DNA of 22,781 nucleotides from Clostridium sp. 28_12 (lineage in GTDB: Bacteria > Bacillota > Clostridia > TANB77 > CAG-508), in assembly GCA_001916055.1 (NCBI GenBank), contig MNRR01000005.1, positions 1 through 22,781 of the forward strand. The letters are read 5' to 3'. The position numbers were made by a program, and so were the translations under genes. Of this stretch, positions 13,814-22,314 are shown piece after piece (within the stretch, counting starts at the first letter, position 1; the number at the start of each line of letters is the position of its first letter). The notes under the pieces were generated by a model, which did no database searches, had not been told where the DNA came from, and worked only from the letters and a program-made list of their open reading frames with translations.

Positions 13814-14479
13814 GTGAAAAAGATTCTAAAAAAAATAATAAACATCATATATCCACAAACATGCAGTATATGTGGAAAACTTAATTCAAATGCATTGTGT
13901 AGCAAATGTAGCAAAAAGCTAGAAAAAGAATATTGCTTCAAAAAAGATAATTATCAAGATGATTTTAATAAAAATTTTATAGAGCATTATTACTTTTTTT
14001 GGTATAAAGATTTAATAAGAAGTCAAATAATATCATTAAAATTTAATGAAAGACCATATATTTCGCAAACAATTGCATATTTTTTGAAAAAAATGAAAAA
14101 AAGTTTTGAAAAATTAAAAATATATGATATAATAATTGTAGTACCAGTAAGCAGAAAACGAAGAAATGAAAGAGGCTATAATCAAAGTGAACTAATAGCA
14201 AGAGCAATTTCGAAGACTTTAGGTATTCCAATTGTAAAAAATGTATTAGTAAAAATTAAAAATACAGTACCTCAGAGTTCGTTAAATAAAGTGCAAAGAG
14301 CAGAAAATGCAAATGGAGTTTATAGTGCTAAAAATCATACAAAACTTAGAAACAAAAAAATCTTATTAATAGATGACATTTATACAACAGGTAGCACACT
14401 AAACGAATGCGCAAATGCATTGATTCAAAAAGGAATTAAAAGAGAACAAATTGGTGTACTAACATTAGCAAAAGACTAA
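13814..14479 (+). CDS. comF: ComF family protein (zinc finger plus phosphoribosyltransferase domain)
   Basis: A 221-residue ComF/GntX-type protein. A four-Cys zinc finger lies at C17, C20, C29 and C32 (CSICGK, CSKC). The phosphoribosyltransferase part shows VPVSRKRRNERGYNQSELIARAI near residues 110-135 and the PRPP-binding loop LLIDDIYTTGSTLNEC near 184-199. In Bacillus ComFC acts in DNA uptake during transformation; in other species the family is linked to DNA processing. No comFA helicase gene is adjacent. The start is GTG with AAAGGA only two bases upstream, an unusually short spacing, so the start could differ by a few codons. The next gene follows after 37 bases and may be cotranscribed. 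Confidence 0.9.
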   Translation: MKKILKKIINIIYPQTCSICGKLNSNALCSKCSKKLEKEYCFKKDNYQDDFNKNFIEHYYFFWYKDLIRSQIISLKFNERPYISQTIAYFLKKMKKSFEKLKIYDIIIVVPVSRKRRNERGYNQSELIARAISKTLGIPIVKNVLVKIKNTVPQSSLNKVQRAENANGVYSAKNHTKLRNKKILLIDDIYTTGSTLNECANALIQKGIKREQIGVLTLAKD

Positions 14480-14516
14480 TAGAAAACAATATATGAAAAT
14501 GAAAGGAGTGATAATT

Positions 14517-15074
14517 ATGTCAAGTGGTTCAACAACATCTGTCGTAATAGTATTGATAGTAGTAGTAGTTCTTACAGCAGGAATGATAGTTACATTACAA
14601 TCAAGAGTAGATAATGTATCACAACAAGAAGCACAGAAAATGGTAGAAAGTTTTGTGGCCGATGTAGCCAATACAGGTATATTAACCAAAGCACAATATC
14701 AAAATTTCCAAAATCAATTAAATGCTAAAACAGGAAAAAATTGTAATATTGAATTAGAAGCTCAGGTCTTAGATGAAAACCCTGGGAAGAAAACAGCACA
14801 AGCTAATTATACTAAAATAGGTGAAAACGTTTATGTAGTATATAAAGATACACAAATTTTACCACAAATTGGTATAGCTGTAGGAAATGAAAAAGTAAAT
14901 TCATCAAATGATACATACACTTTAAAAACGGGTGATATATTTTCTTGTACTGTAACAAGTGAAGATAGCGCTGCACAAGACTTAAAGGGTTCAATATTAA
15001 ATTATTCAAACGCAGGAGAACAATCATTGTCAGCAAGTAGTTCTGCAATGTGTACAGTAAATGGATCTAAATAA
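14517..15074 (+). CDS. Single-pass membrane protein, TadE/pilin-like, function unknown
   Basis: A 185-residue protein. After a short polar start (MSSGSTTS) comes a hydrophobic helix at about 9-28 (VVIVLIVVVVLTAGMIVTLQ), then an amphipathic helix (VSQQEAQKMVESFVADVANT) and a beta-rich C-terminal part with two Cys (IFSCTV and SAMCTV) that could form a disulfide. N-terminal helix, amphipathic continuation and small beta domain together resemble minor pilins or TadE/DUF4320-like proteins, but no prepilin peptidase site is evident, so this is structural inference only. The ATG at 14517 is chosen because GAAAGGAGTG lies 7-16 bases upstream; an ATG at 14493 adds eight residues without a good site. 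It could be related to the CpaE-like operon at 4830-8739. Confidence 0.8.
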   Translation: MSSGSTTSVVIVLIVVVVLTAGMIVTLQSRVDNVSQQEAQKMVESFVADVANTGILTKAQYQNFQNQLNAKTGKNCNIELEAQVLDENPGKKTAQANYTKIGENVYVVYKDTQILPQIGIAVGNEKVNSSNDTYTLKTGDIFSCTVTSEDSAAQDLKGSILNYSNAGEQSLSASSSAMCTVNGSK

Positions 15075-15086
15075 AATAAGATTTAT

Positions 15087-15125
15087 AAAAAGAGTAACTT
15101 TCAAAAGTTGCTCTTTTACATTTTC
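15087..15125 (+). terminator. Rho-independent terminator
   Basis: AAAAGAGTAACTTT and AAAGTTGCTCTTTT pair over about 13 bp (one G-T) with a tight loop, followed by ACATTTTC. The T run is interrupted. Confidence 0.75.
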
Positions 15126-15221
15126 GTTAAAAAACCAAATCATGCGAAAATGATTTGATATGAGAACTTGACAATATAAAAATAATATGAAAAAATAGCA
15201 ACAAGAAAGGAAGATGAAAAC

Positions 15222-15683
15222 ATGGAAAGAATAAGAGGATTTGAAATAGCAAAAGGATTTGAAAATCAAGATATACATTTGCCGATAAGAAAAACAAAAT
15301 GTTCAGCAGGATATGATGTAGAAGCAGCAGAGGATGTTACAATACCTGCATTTAAACCAGGAGTAAAGCCAACACTAGTAAAAACAGGATTAAAAGCATA
15401 TTGCCCAGAAGATGAATATTATATGCTAGTAAATAGAAGTTCCAATCCAGGAAAAAAAGGATTAATTCTAGCAAATAGTATAGGAATAATAGACAGTGAT
15501 TATTATGGGAATGAAAGCAATGACGGACATTTTATGTTTGCATATTATAATTTTTTCGAACATGATGTTCAAGTAAAAAAAGGTGATGTAATAGGACAAG
15601 TAATATTTTCAAAATATTTTAAGGTAGATAATGACAATGCTGAAGGGATTAGAACAGGAGGATTTGGTTCAACAAACAAATAA
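15222..15683 (+). CDS. dut: dUTP diphosphatase (dUTPase)
   Basis: A 153-residue trimeric-type dUTPase that hydrolyses dUTP to dUMP and pyrophosphate, keeping uracil out of DNA and supplying thymidylate synthesis. The five family motifs are visible: motif 1 SAGYDVEAAE (28-37), motif 2 VNRSSNPGKKG (near 70-80), motif 3 GIIDSDYYGN (near 88-97) with the catalytic Asp, motif 4 GDVIGQVIFSKY (near 121-132) and motif 5 RTGGFGSTNK at the C-terminus, whose Gly-rich arm closes over the nucleotide. Length is normal and nothing is missing. AAAGGAAG lies about eight bases upstream of the ATG. It is bounded by terminators on both sides and is therefore a single-gene unit. Confidence 0.95.
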   Translation: MERIRGFEIAKGFENQDIHLPIRKTKCSAGYDVEAAEDVTIPAFKPGVKPTLVKTGLKAYCPEDEYYMLVNRSSNPGKKGLILANSIGIIDSDYYGNESNDGHFMFAYYNFFEHDVQVKKGDVIGQVIFSKYFKVDNDNAEGIRTGGFGSTNK

Positions 15684-15704
15684 AAAAACAAAAAAATAAA
15701 AATA

Positions 15705-15740
15705 AAAAATGGCAAAATCTTTGACTTTTGCCATTTTTTG
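15705..15740 (+). terminator. Rho-independent terminator after dut
   Basis: AAAATGGCAAAA and TTTTGCCATTTT form a perfect stem that extends to 14 bp with flanking A/T pairs, around the loop TCTTTGAC, and a T run follows. The carD promoter overlaps its right half. Confidence 0.9.
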
Positions 15741-15749
15741 TGGTACAAT
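15721..15749 (+). promoter_or_regulatory. Sigma-A promoter of carD, nested in the dut terminator
   Basis: TTGACT (15721-15726) lies in the terminator loop and right arm, and TACAAT (15744-15749) lies 17 bases downstream. It is 69 bases from the carD start codon. Confidence 0.75.
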
Positions 15750-15817
15750 AAAAATGGTTGAAAAAAATAAAAAATGATAGAGAATCAAAACATAAAGACT
15801 TGGAAGGAGTGACTTGC

Positions 15818-16396
15818 ATGTACAATGTAGGAGACAAAGTAGTATATCCTATGCATGGAGCTGGGGTAATAGACGCAATAGAAGAAAAAGAAATATTGGG
15901 AGAAAAGCAATCATATTATATATTAAAAATGCCAGGAGAAGTAAAAGTTATGGTACCAATATTAACTGCTGAAGAACATGGCATAAGAAATATAATTGAT
16001 AAAGCAGAGGCTGAAAAAGTAATAAATATATTGGAACAGGATGAGACAGAAATGGAGAAAAACTGGAATAAACGTTATAGAGACAATATGGACAAAATGA
16101 AAAGTGGAAATATATATGAGATTGCAGATGTGGTAAGGAACTTGAGTTTCAAGCAAAAAGAAAAAGGCTTATCAACTGGTGAAAAGAAAATGTTACATAA
16201 CGCGAAACAAATATTAGTAAGTGAACTTGTTTTAGCAGAACATTCAACACAAGATGAAGTGGAAGAATTGGTTGATAATAAAATAAATACATCTTTTGCA
16301 ATGTTTAAAACAGATGCTGATATGGGAGTTAGTACAGAGAGTATTGTAAATAAATTTATTCCATTTGATGGAAATAATTCATCACAAAATGCGTAA
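15818..16396 (+). CDS. carD: CarD family transcriptional regulator
   Basis: A 192-residue CarD/CdnL-like protein. The N-terminal RNA polymerase-interacting Tudor-like domain reads MYNVGDKVVYPMHGAGVIDAIEEKEILGE (residues 1-29) and continues YYILKMPGEVKVMVPI. The helical C-terminal domain from about residue 75 includes WNKRYRDNMDKMKSGNIYEIADVVRNLS, the family core that contacts the upstream edge of promoter DNA. CarD binds the RNA polymerase beta subunit and stabilises open complexes, often at rRNA promoters. The ATG at 15818 is chosen over an upstream in-frame ATG (15758) because GGAAGGAG lies seven bases before it and the family begins with this Tudor segment. The residues after about 165 are poorly conserved. 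Own promoter and terminator. Confidence 0.93.
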   Translation: MYNVGDKVVYPMHGAGVIDAIEEKEILGEKQSYYILKMPGEVKVMVPILTAEEHGIRNIIDKAEAEKVINILEQDETEMEKNWNKRYRDNMDKMKSGNIYEIADVVRNLSFKQKEKGLSTGEKKMLHNAKQILVSELVLAEHSTQDEVEELVDNKINTSFAMFKTDADMGVSTESIVNKFIPFDGNNSSQNA

Positions 16397-16406
16397 AAAA
16401 TCGAAT

Positions 16407-16452
16407 AAAAAAAGAACTATAATTAAAATGTAAAATTATAGTTCTTTTTTTT
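16407..16452 (+). terminator. Strong rho-independent terminator after carD
   Basis: AAAAAAAGAACTATAATT and AATTATAGTTCTTTTTTT form an 18-bp perfect stem around AAAATGTAA, ending in a T run. Confidence 0.93.
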
Positions 16453-16525
16453 GAGCAAATATAAAAAATTCTATTGTAAATTAAAAATAAGTATGATAAT
16501 ATTGTATCAAAATGAGGTGAATTGA

Positions 16526-17431
16526 ATGATATATACAATAACATTTAATCCGGCATTAGACTACATATCACAAGTAGACAACTTTGAAGTTGGAAAGATA
16601 AATAGAACAAAAACAGAAGAAATACTTTCAGGGGGAAAAGGCTTAAACGTCTCAACAGTTCTGAGTAATTTAGGAATAGAAAGTACGGCACTTGGTTTTA
16701 TTGCAGGATTTACAGGAGAAGAATTAAAAAAGAATATTGAAGAAAAAGGAATAAAAACTGATTTTATAAATGTAAAAAAAGGTATAACAAGAATAAATGT
16801 AAAAATAAGTTCAAAGGAAGAGACTGCACTAAATGGAAATGGGCCAGAAATAACAGAAGAAAACATAAAAGAATTGATAGAAAAAATTGATAAAATAAAA
16901 AGTGAAGATAAAGTAATATTAGCGGGAAACATACCGAAATGTATAAATAATAATATATATGAAATAATATGTAAAAAATTAAATGAAAAAAATGTACTAT
17001 TCATAGTTGATGCGACAAAAGAATTATTAATGAATGTGCTAAAATTTAAACCATTTCTAATAAAACCTAATAAGGAAGAATTAGAAGAAACATTTAATGA
17101 GAAAATAGAGTCAAAAGAAGAAATTATAGAACACGCAAAAAAACTTCAAAAAATGGGAGCACAAAATGTATTAATTTCATTAGGTGGAGACGGTGCAATA
17201 TTAGTAACAAATGAAAATAAGGAATATTTTATAAATGCTCCAAAGGGGAAGGTATTAAATACGGTTGGAGCAGGTGACTCCATGGTAGCAGGTTTTATAG
17301 CTGGATATGAAAAAAGTGGAGAGTATGAATATGCTTTTAAAATGGGAGTGGCTACTGGTAGTGCAAGCGCATTTTCAATGGGTTTAGCTACAAAAGAAGA
17401 GGTAGTCAACCTATTAAAAGAAATAAATTAG
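16526..17431 (+). CDS. fruK: 1-phosphofructokinase (FruK), PfkB family
   Basis: A 301-residue PfkB-family sugar kinase that phosphorylates fructose-1-phosphate to fructose-1,6-bisphosphate with ATP. The N-terminus MIYTITFNPALDYISQVDNF and the motif GGKGLNVSTVLSNLG (near 37-51) are those of the FruK/LacC/PfkB group. The C-terminal PfkB signature VGAGDSMVAGFIAGY contains the catalytic base D251. FruK is preferred over tagatose-6-phosphate kinase because the next gene is a fructose-type PTS permease. GAGGTG lies about seven bases upstream of the ATG. A weak promoter candidate, TTGTAA (16474-16479) and TAATAT (16497-16502), has 17-base spacing. First gene of fruK-fruA-ptsH-ptsI. No FruR repressor gene is adjacent. 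Confidence 0.93.
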   Translation: MIYTITFNPALDYISQVDNFEVGKINRTKTEEILSGGKGLNVSTVLSNLGIESTALGFIAGFTGEELKKNIEEKGIKTDFINVKKGITRINVKISSKEETALNGNGPEITEENIKELIEKIDKIKSEDKVILAGNIPKCINNNIYEIICKKLNEKNVLFIVDATKELLMNVLKFKPFLIKPNKEELEETFNEKIESKEEIIEHAKKLQKMGAQNVLISLGGDGAILVTNENKEYFINAPKGKVLNTVGAGDSMVAGFIAGYEKSGEYEYAFKMGVATGSASAFSMGLATKEEVVNLLKEIN

Positions 17432-17466
17432 TTCTAAAAGAACATACGAAAGAAAGGAAGGAAAAT

Positions 17467-19401
17467 ATGAAAATTACAGATTTACTAAGCACAAGTGCCA
17501 TAAAAATAAATGGTAGTGCTAATAGCAAAGAAGAAGTTATCAGTAAAATGGTAGACTTAATGACCAATAATGGAAATATTATTGACAAAGAGAAATACAA
17601 AAGAGTGGTTTTAGAAAGAGAGAAAGAAGGTTCAACAGGAATAGGAGAAGGGATTGCTATTCCTCATGGAAAAACAGATGCAGTTTCAAAACCAGGACTT
17701 GCAGCAATGGTAATTCCCGATGGAGTTAATTTTGATTCTTTAGATGGACAACCAGCTAAATTAATATTCTTAATTGCTGCACCAGATACTAAAGATAATG
17801 TGCATTTAGATGTTTTAAGTAGATTATCAACATTATTAATGGATCCTGAATTTAAAAACGAATTATTAAATGCAGAAACCTCAGCAGAATTTATGTTATG
17901 CATAGATAGAGCAGAAAGAATGAAATTAAATGAAACCAAAAGAGAGAATAATGGTTATGAAATATTAGCCATAACTGCATGTCCAACAGGAATAGCACAT
18001 ACCTATATGGCTGCAGAATCATTAGAAAAAATGGGAAATCAATTAGGACACAAAGTAAAAGTAGAAACGCATGGGGCATCAGGAGTTAAAAATAAATTTA
18101 CTAAAGAGGAAATAAAAAATGCAAAAGCAGTAATAATTGCAGCAGATACAAAAATTGATTTGTCAAGATTTGACGGTAAAAAAATTGTAAAAGCAAAAGT
18201 AGCTGATGGAATTAACAAGCCAAAAGAATTAATAGAGCATGTACTATCTCCAGAAGCAAAAACGTATCATTCGTCAGGAAAAGAAAAACAGGATTATAAT
18301 GGTGGAGAACAAGAAGGAATAGGAACGCAAATATATAAACACTTAATGAATGGTGTAACACACATGTTGCCATTTGTTGTTGGTGGAGGAATTTTAATAG
18401 CATTAGCATTTTTGTTTGATGATTATAATATAAATCCATCAAATTTCGGTATGAACACACCACTTGCAGCATTCTTTAAAACAGTCGGAGGAGCGGCATT
18501 TAATGTAATGCTATATATTTTAGCTGGATATATAGCAATGAGTATAGCTGATAGACCAGGACTAGCAGTAGGCTTTGTTGGTGGTATATTGGCAGTGCAA
18601 GGGACAACCTTCGCATCATTAACAGACAATACAGTAACACTTGTAAGTTCAGGATTTTTAGGGGCTTTAATAGCAGGTTTTGTAGGTGGTTATATAGTAT
18701 TAGGCTTAAAGAAAATATGTAGTTACTTACCAGAAAGCATAGAAGGAATAAAAACAATTTTGTTATATCCAGTGTTTGGAATAATGATAATGGGAGCATT
18801 TATGCTATTAATCAATCCATATGTAGGAGCAATAAACACAGGAATAAATAATTATCTATCATCAATGAATACAGCAAACAAAATCTTGCTAGGTGCAATA
18901 CTTGGAGGAATGATGGCAATTGATTTAGGTGGACCGGTAAATAAAGCTGCATACACATTTGGAACAGGAATGTTAGCATCTGGTCAGTATGAAATAATGG
19001 CTGCTGTAATGGCAGGTGGAATGGTACCACCATTAGCAATAGCATTACTTGCAACATTTTTCCCTAGAAAAATAAATAAAAAGGATAAACAAGCAGCATA
19101 TGTAAATTATATAATGGGATTATCATTTATATCAGAAGGAGCAATTCCATTTGCATCAGCAGACCCACTAAAAACTATACCAGCATTTGTAGCAGGTTCA
19201 GCAGTAACAGGAGCATTATCAATGTTATTTAATTGTACACTAAGGGCACCACACGGAGGAATTTTCGTAATAGCCACAGTTGGACATCCGCTTTTATACT
19301 TATTAGCAATACTAGCAGGATCATTAGTAGCGATGGCTATTATGTCAGTATTAAAAAATGATTTGCCAGAATACGAAAAAAAGAAAGGAAATGCAAAATG
19401 A
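17467..19401 (+). CDS. fruA: PTS fructose permease, EIIABC
   Basis: A 644-residue fused permease. Domain order is EIIA (1-150) with the phospho-His H67 in IAIPHGKTDAV, EIIB (about 165-265) with phospho-Cys C172 in ITACPTGIAHTYMAAESL, and EIIC (about 285-635), the multi-helix membrane channel beginning near HLMNGVTHMLPFVVGGGILIA and including the GGPVNKAAYTFG and SEGAIPFA motifs. It takes up fructose and releases fructose-1-phosphate in the cytoplasm, receiving phosphate from HPr. The fructose/mannitol-type EIIA and the preceding fruK support fructose as the substrate. A ribosome binding site (AAGGAAGG) lies six bases before the ATG. Its stop codon overlaps the ptsH start (ATGA), which implies coupled translation. 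Confidence 0.95.
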   Translation: MKITDLLSTSAIKINGSANSKEEVISKMVDLMTNNGNIIDKEKYKRVVLEREKEGSTGIGEGIAIPHGKTDAVSKPGLAAMVIPDGVNFDSLDGQPAKLIFLIAAPDTKDNVHLDVLSRLSTLLMDPEFKNELLNAETSAEFMLCIDRAERMKLNETKRENNGYEILAITACPTGIAHTYMAAESLEKMGNQLGHKVKVETHGASGVKNKFTKEEIKNAKAVIIAADTKIDLSRFDGKKIVKAKVADGINKPKELIEHVLSPEAKTYHSSGKEKQDYNGGEQEGIGTQIYKHLMNGVTHMLPFVVGGGILIALAFLFDDYNINPSNFGMNTPLAAFFKTVGGAAFNVMLYILAGYIAMSIADRPGLAVGFVGGILAVQGTTFASLTDNTVTLVSSGFLGALIAGFVGGYIVLGLKKICSYLPESIEGIKTILLYPVFGIMIMGAFMLLINPYVGAINTGINNYLSSMNTANKILLGAILGGMMAIDLGGPVNKAAYTFGTGMLASGQYEIMAAVMAGGMVPPLAIALLATFFPRKINKKDKQAAYVNYIMGLSFISEGAIPFASADPLKTIPAFVAGSAVTGALSMLFNCTLRAPHGGIFVIATVGHPLLYLLAILAGSLVAMAIMSVLKNDLPEYEKKKGNAK

Positions 19402-19661
19402 GAAAAGAAAAAGTAATATTACAGAATGAAACGGGGTTACATGCAAGACCAGCTAGCGAATTAGCAAAGCTAGCTGGTAGATTTAAATGTGATATAAATT
19501 TAAGTGTAAATGAAAAAAAAGCAAATGCAAAATCAATTTTAGGAATAATGTCTTTAGGGATAAAAGCAAAGACTGAAATAGAAATTGAATGCAACGGAGA
19601 AGATGAAAAGGAAGCTATGACAGAAATCTTAAAAGCTTTCGAAAATAAATTTGGAGAATAA
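19398..19661 (+). CDS. ptsH: Phosphocarrier protein HPr
   Basis: An 87-residue HPr. The active-site His15 lies in ETGLHARPAS and is phosphorylated by enzyme I. Ser46 lies in NAKSILGIMSL, the site that HPr kinase/phosphorylase modifies in Firmicutes during carbon catabolite repression. Length and fold pattern are standard, so a Crh paralogue is excluded by His15. The start ATG overlaps the fruA stop by four bases and the ribosome binding site lies within the fruA end (AAAGGAAATGC). Located between fruA and ptsI, HPr is made with both of its partners. Confidence 0.97.
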   Translation: MRKEKVILQNETGLHARPASELAKLAGRFKCDINLSVNEKKANAKSILGIMSLGIKAKTEIEIECNGEDEKEAMTEILKAFENKFGE

Positions 19662-19690
19662 TTTTCTATATAGGATATAGGAGGAAACAG

Positions 19691-21403
19691 ATGATAAGAG
19701 GAAAAGGTGTATCCATAGGAATCGGCTTTGGAAATACAATAATATTAAAAAATCAAGAAAAACAAATAGAAAAAAAGATAGTACAAGATTCAAAGGGTGA
19801 AATAGATAAAGTAAAAAAAGCACTTGAAGAAGTAACAGATGAAACACAAAAAATAGTAAATGAAGCCACAGGAACTGAAAAGGAAATAATGTCAGCATAT
19901 TTAATGATAATGCAAGATTCTGCATTAATAGAAGAAACAAATAAAATGATCCAAGAAACAAATTGTAATGCTGAATATGCTGTTAAAATTGGATTCAATA
20001 ATGTAATACAAATATTTGAAAATATGAGCGATGAATATATGGCTGCTAGATCAAGGGATATTGCAGACATAAAAAATAGAATACTTGCAAAATTATTTAA
20101 AGAAGAAATAGTCAATATAAGCAAATTAAATCCTAATACAATAATAGTTGCGACAGAGTTAACAACATCTAATACAGCAAAATTAGATTTTAGAAATGTA
20201 TCTGGAATAATTACAGAAATGGGAGGAACTAATTCACACACATCAATTATGGCAAGGACACGAGCGATTCCAGCAATAACTAAGGTAGAGGATGCAACTA
20301 AAATATTCAGAGATGGTGATTTTGTAGGAATGAATGGAGAAACAGGAGAAATATATTTAAATCCTACAGAAGAAGAAAAGGAAAAACTAGAAAAAATTAA
20401 AGAAAGATTAACAAAAGAAAAAGAAGAGTTAGAAAAATTTAAAGATGAAGTAACAAAAACCAGTGACGGATATGTAGTAGAATTGGTTGCAAATATAGGA
20501 ACACCGGCAGATGTTGATATAATACTAAAAAATTCAGCAGAAGGGGTAGGACTATTAAGAAGTGAATTTTTGTATATGGATAGTGAAAAAATGCCAACAG
20601 AAGAAGAACAATTTTTAGCATATAAAGAAGTTGCTGAAAAAATGGAAGATAGACCTGTTATAATAAGAACACTTGATGTTGGTGGTGACAAAGAATTAAA
20701 ATATTTGCAACTTGAAAAAGAAGATAATCCATTTTTAGGATACAGGGCTATAAGACTTTGCTTAGATAATGTATCTTTATTTAAAACACAATTAAGGGCA
20801 ATATTAAGAGCAAGCACATATGGAAATTTATCAATAATGTTTCCGATGATATCTTCAATAGAAGAATTGAGAGATGCAAAGAAAGTTCTTGAAGAATGTA
20901 AAAAAGAATTAGATAAAAAAGAAATTAAATATAAGAAAAATATTAAAGTTGGTATAATGATAGAGATACCATCAGCTGCTTTAATTTCTTATGGACTTGC
21001 AAAAGAATGTGATTTCTTCAGTATAGGAACAAATGATTTGATACAATATACGATAGCGGTAGAAAGAGGAAATGCAAAAATCGCAAAATTATATACAAAA
21101 TACCATCCTGCTGTAATAAAGCTAATAAAGCAGGCAATTGATGGCGCACATGATGCAGGAATATTCTGTGGAATGTGTGGAGAAGCGGCTGGAGATGAGT
21201 TATATATTCCTTTATTAATAGGTTTAGGATTAGATGAATTTTCAATGAATTCAAATAATATTTTGAAAGCCAGAAAAAGAATAAGTGAATTAGAGAAGTT
21301 TGATTGTAAAGAACTTGCAGAGGAAATTCTAAGAATGACATCAGCAAAAGATGTTGAAGAAAAGTTGAAAGAATTTTCAAAAAGAGTCATAATTGAAGAT
21401 TAG
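19691..21403 (+). CDS. ptsI: Phosphoenolpyruvate-protein phosphotransferase (enzyme I)
   Basis: A 570-residue enzyme I, the first step of the PTS: it takes phosphate from PEP and passes it to HPr. The N-terminal part (MIRGKGVSIGIGFGN) carries the HPr-binding helices, and the phospho-His H183 lies in GGTNSHTSIMARTRAIPAI. The C-terminal PEP-binding TIM barrel includes LLRSEFLYMD (near 289-298), RTLDVGGDKELKY, IGIMIEIPSAALISYGLA-type helices, FFSIGTNDLIQYT and the catalytic Cys region GIFCGMCGEAAGD (near residue 500). Length agrees with the family (570-575). AGGAGG lies seven bases upstream of the start. Last gene of the operon fruK-fruA-ptsH-ptsI. Confidence 0.97.
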   Translation: MIRGKGVSIGIGFGNTIILKNQEKQIEKKIVQDSKGEIDKVKKALEEVTDETQKIVNEATGTEKEIMSAYLMIMQDSALIEETNKMIQETNCNAEYAVKIGFNNVIQIFENMSDEYMAARSRDIADIKNRILAKLFKEEIVNISKLNPNTIIVATELTTSNTAKLDFRNVSGIITEMGGTNSHTSIMARTRAIPAITKVEDATKIFRDGDFVGMNGETGEIYLNPTEEEKEKLEKIKERLTKEKEELEKFKDEVTKTSDGYVVELVANIGTPADVDIILKNSAEGVGLLRSEFLYMDSEKMPTEEEQFLAYKEVAEKMEDRPVIIRTLDVGGDKELKYLQLEKEDNPFLGYRAIRLCLDNVSLFKTQLRAILRASTYGNLSIMFPMISSIEELRDAKKVLEECKKELDKKEIKYKKNIKVGIMIEIPSAALISYGLAKECDFFSIGTNDLIQYTIAVERGNAKIAKLYTKYHPAVIKLIKQAIDGAHDAGIFCGMCGEAAGDELYIPLLIGLGLDEFSMNSNNILKARKRISELEKFDCKELAEEILRMTSAKDVEEKLKEFSKRVIIED

Positions 21404-21480
21404 TAAAAAATAAACAAGAATAAATAATACCTTTTTTGGAAATAATGTAAATAATGTTATTTCTAAAGGAGGTTTTTTAT

Positions 21481-22254
21481 TTGATAAATAAGGTAGAAAT
21501 CTGTGGAGTAAACACATCAAAACTACCAGTTCTAACAAATAAAGAAAAAGATGAATTATTTATAAGAATAAAACAAGGAGATGAAAGTGCAAGAGCAGAA
21601 TTTATAAAAGGAAATTTAAGACTAGTTTTAAGTGTAATACAAAGATTTTATGGTAGAGGAGAAAATGCAGACGATTTATTTCAGATAGGGTGTATAGGTT
21701 TGATAAAATCAATAGACAATTTTGACTTATCACAAAATGTCCAATTTAGCACATATGCCGTGCCAATGATCATAGGAGAAATAAGAAGATATTTAAGAGA
21801 CAATAATACTATAAGAGTAAGTAGATCTGTAAGAGATTTAGCATATAAAGCTCTTCAATTCAAAGAAAGATTTAATAAGGAAAAAGGGAGAGAGCCTAGT
21901 ATAGAAGAAATTGCAAAAGAATTAGGGGTTCAAAAAGAAGAAATTGCATTTAGTTTTGATGCAATTCAAGACCCAGTGTCATTACAAGAACCAATATATA
22001 ATGATGGTTCAGAAAGTATATATATAATGGATCAAGTAAAAGATGTAAAAAATAGTGATGAAAGTTGGGCTGATAATATGACCATAGCAGAAGCTCTTAA
22101 AAAACTAAATGATAAAGAAAAAAAGATTGTTATTAAAAGATATTTTGACGGGCGAACGCAAACAGAAGTTGCTGAGGAAATTGGAATTTCGCAAGCGCAA
22201 GTTTCTAGATTGGAAAAAAATGCATTAGAGAATATTAAAAGATATTACAAATAA
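21481..22254 (+). CDS. sigG: RNA polymerase sporulation sigma factor SigG
   Basis: A 257-residue sigma-70 family factor of the SigF/SigG group. The N-terminal NKVEICGVNTSKLPVL is the SigG-specific signature. Region 2 contains LRLVLSVIQRF and DDLFQIGCIGLIKSIDNFDL, with FSTYAVPMIIGEIRRYLRD next to it. Region 3 contains REPSIEEIAKELGV, and region 4 ends with the helix-turn-helix TQTEVAEEIGISQAQVSRLEKN. It directs late forespore transcription, including spore DNA protection and germination genes. The start is the TTG at 21481 because AAAGGAGG lies eight bases upstream and the family begins at this point; an in-frame ATG at 21454 lies upstream of that site and is unlikely. An inverted repeat AAATAA/TTATTT (about 21440-21462) precedes the ribosome binding site. 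The following ylmC gene is the usual neighbour. Confidence 0.96.
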   Translation: MINKVEICGVNTSKLPVLTNKEKDELFIRIKQGDESARAEFIKGNLRLVLSVIQRFYGRGENADDLFQIGCIGLIKSIDNFDLSQNVQFSTYAVPMIIGEIRRYLRDNNTIRVSRSVRDLAYKALQFKERFNKEKGREPSIEEIAKELGVQKEEIAFSFDAIQDPVSLQEPIYNDGSESIYIMDQVKDVKNSDESWADNMTIAEALKKLNDKEKKIVIKRYFDGRTQTEVAEEIGISQAQVSRLEKNALENIKRYYK

Positions 22255-22314
22255 TATGATTTTTGTAACACTATATTTATAACTTCATATATTATAAGGA
22301 AGAGGTGTGAATAT

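Noticed and set aside
19753..20817. A 354-codon minus-strand ORF
   Set aside because: It lies wholly antisense to ptsI, has biased Ser/Phe/Ile composition and no ribosome binding site.
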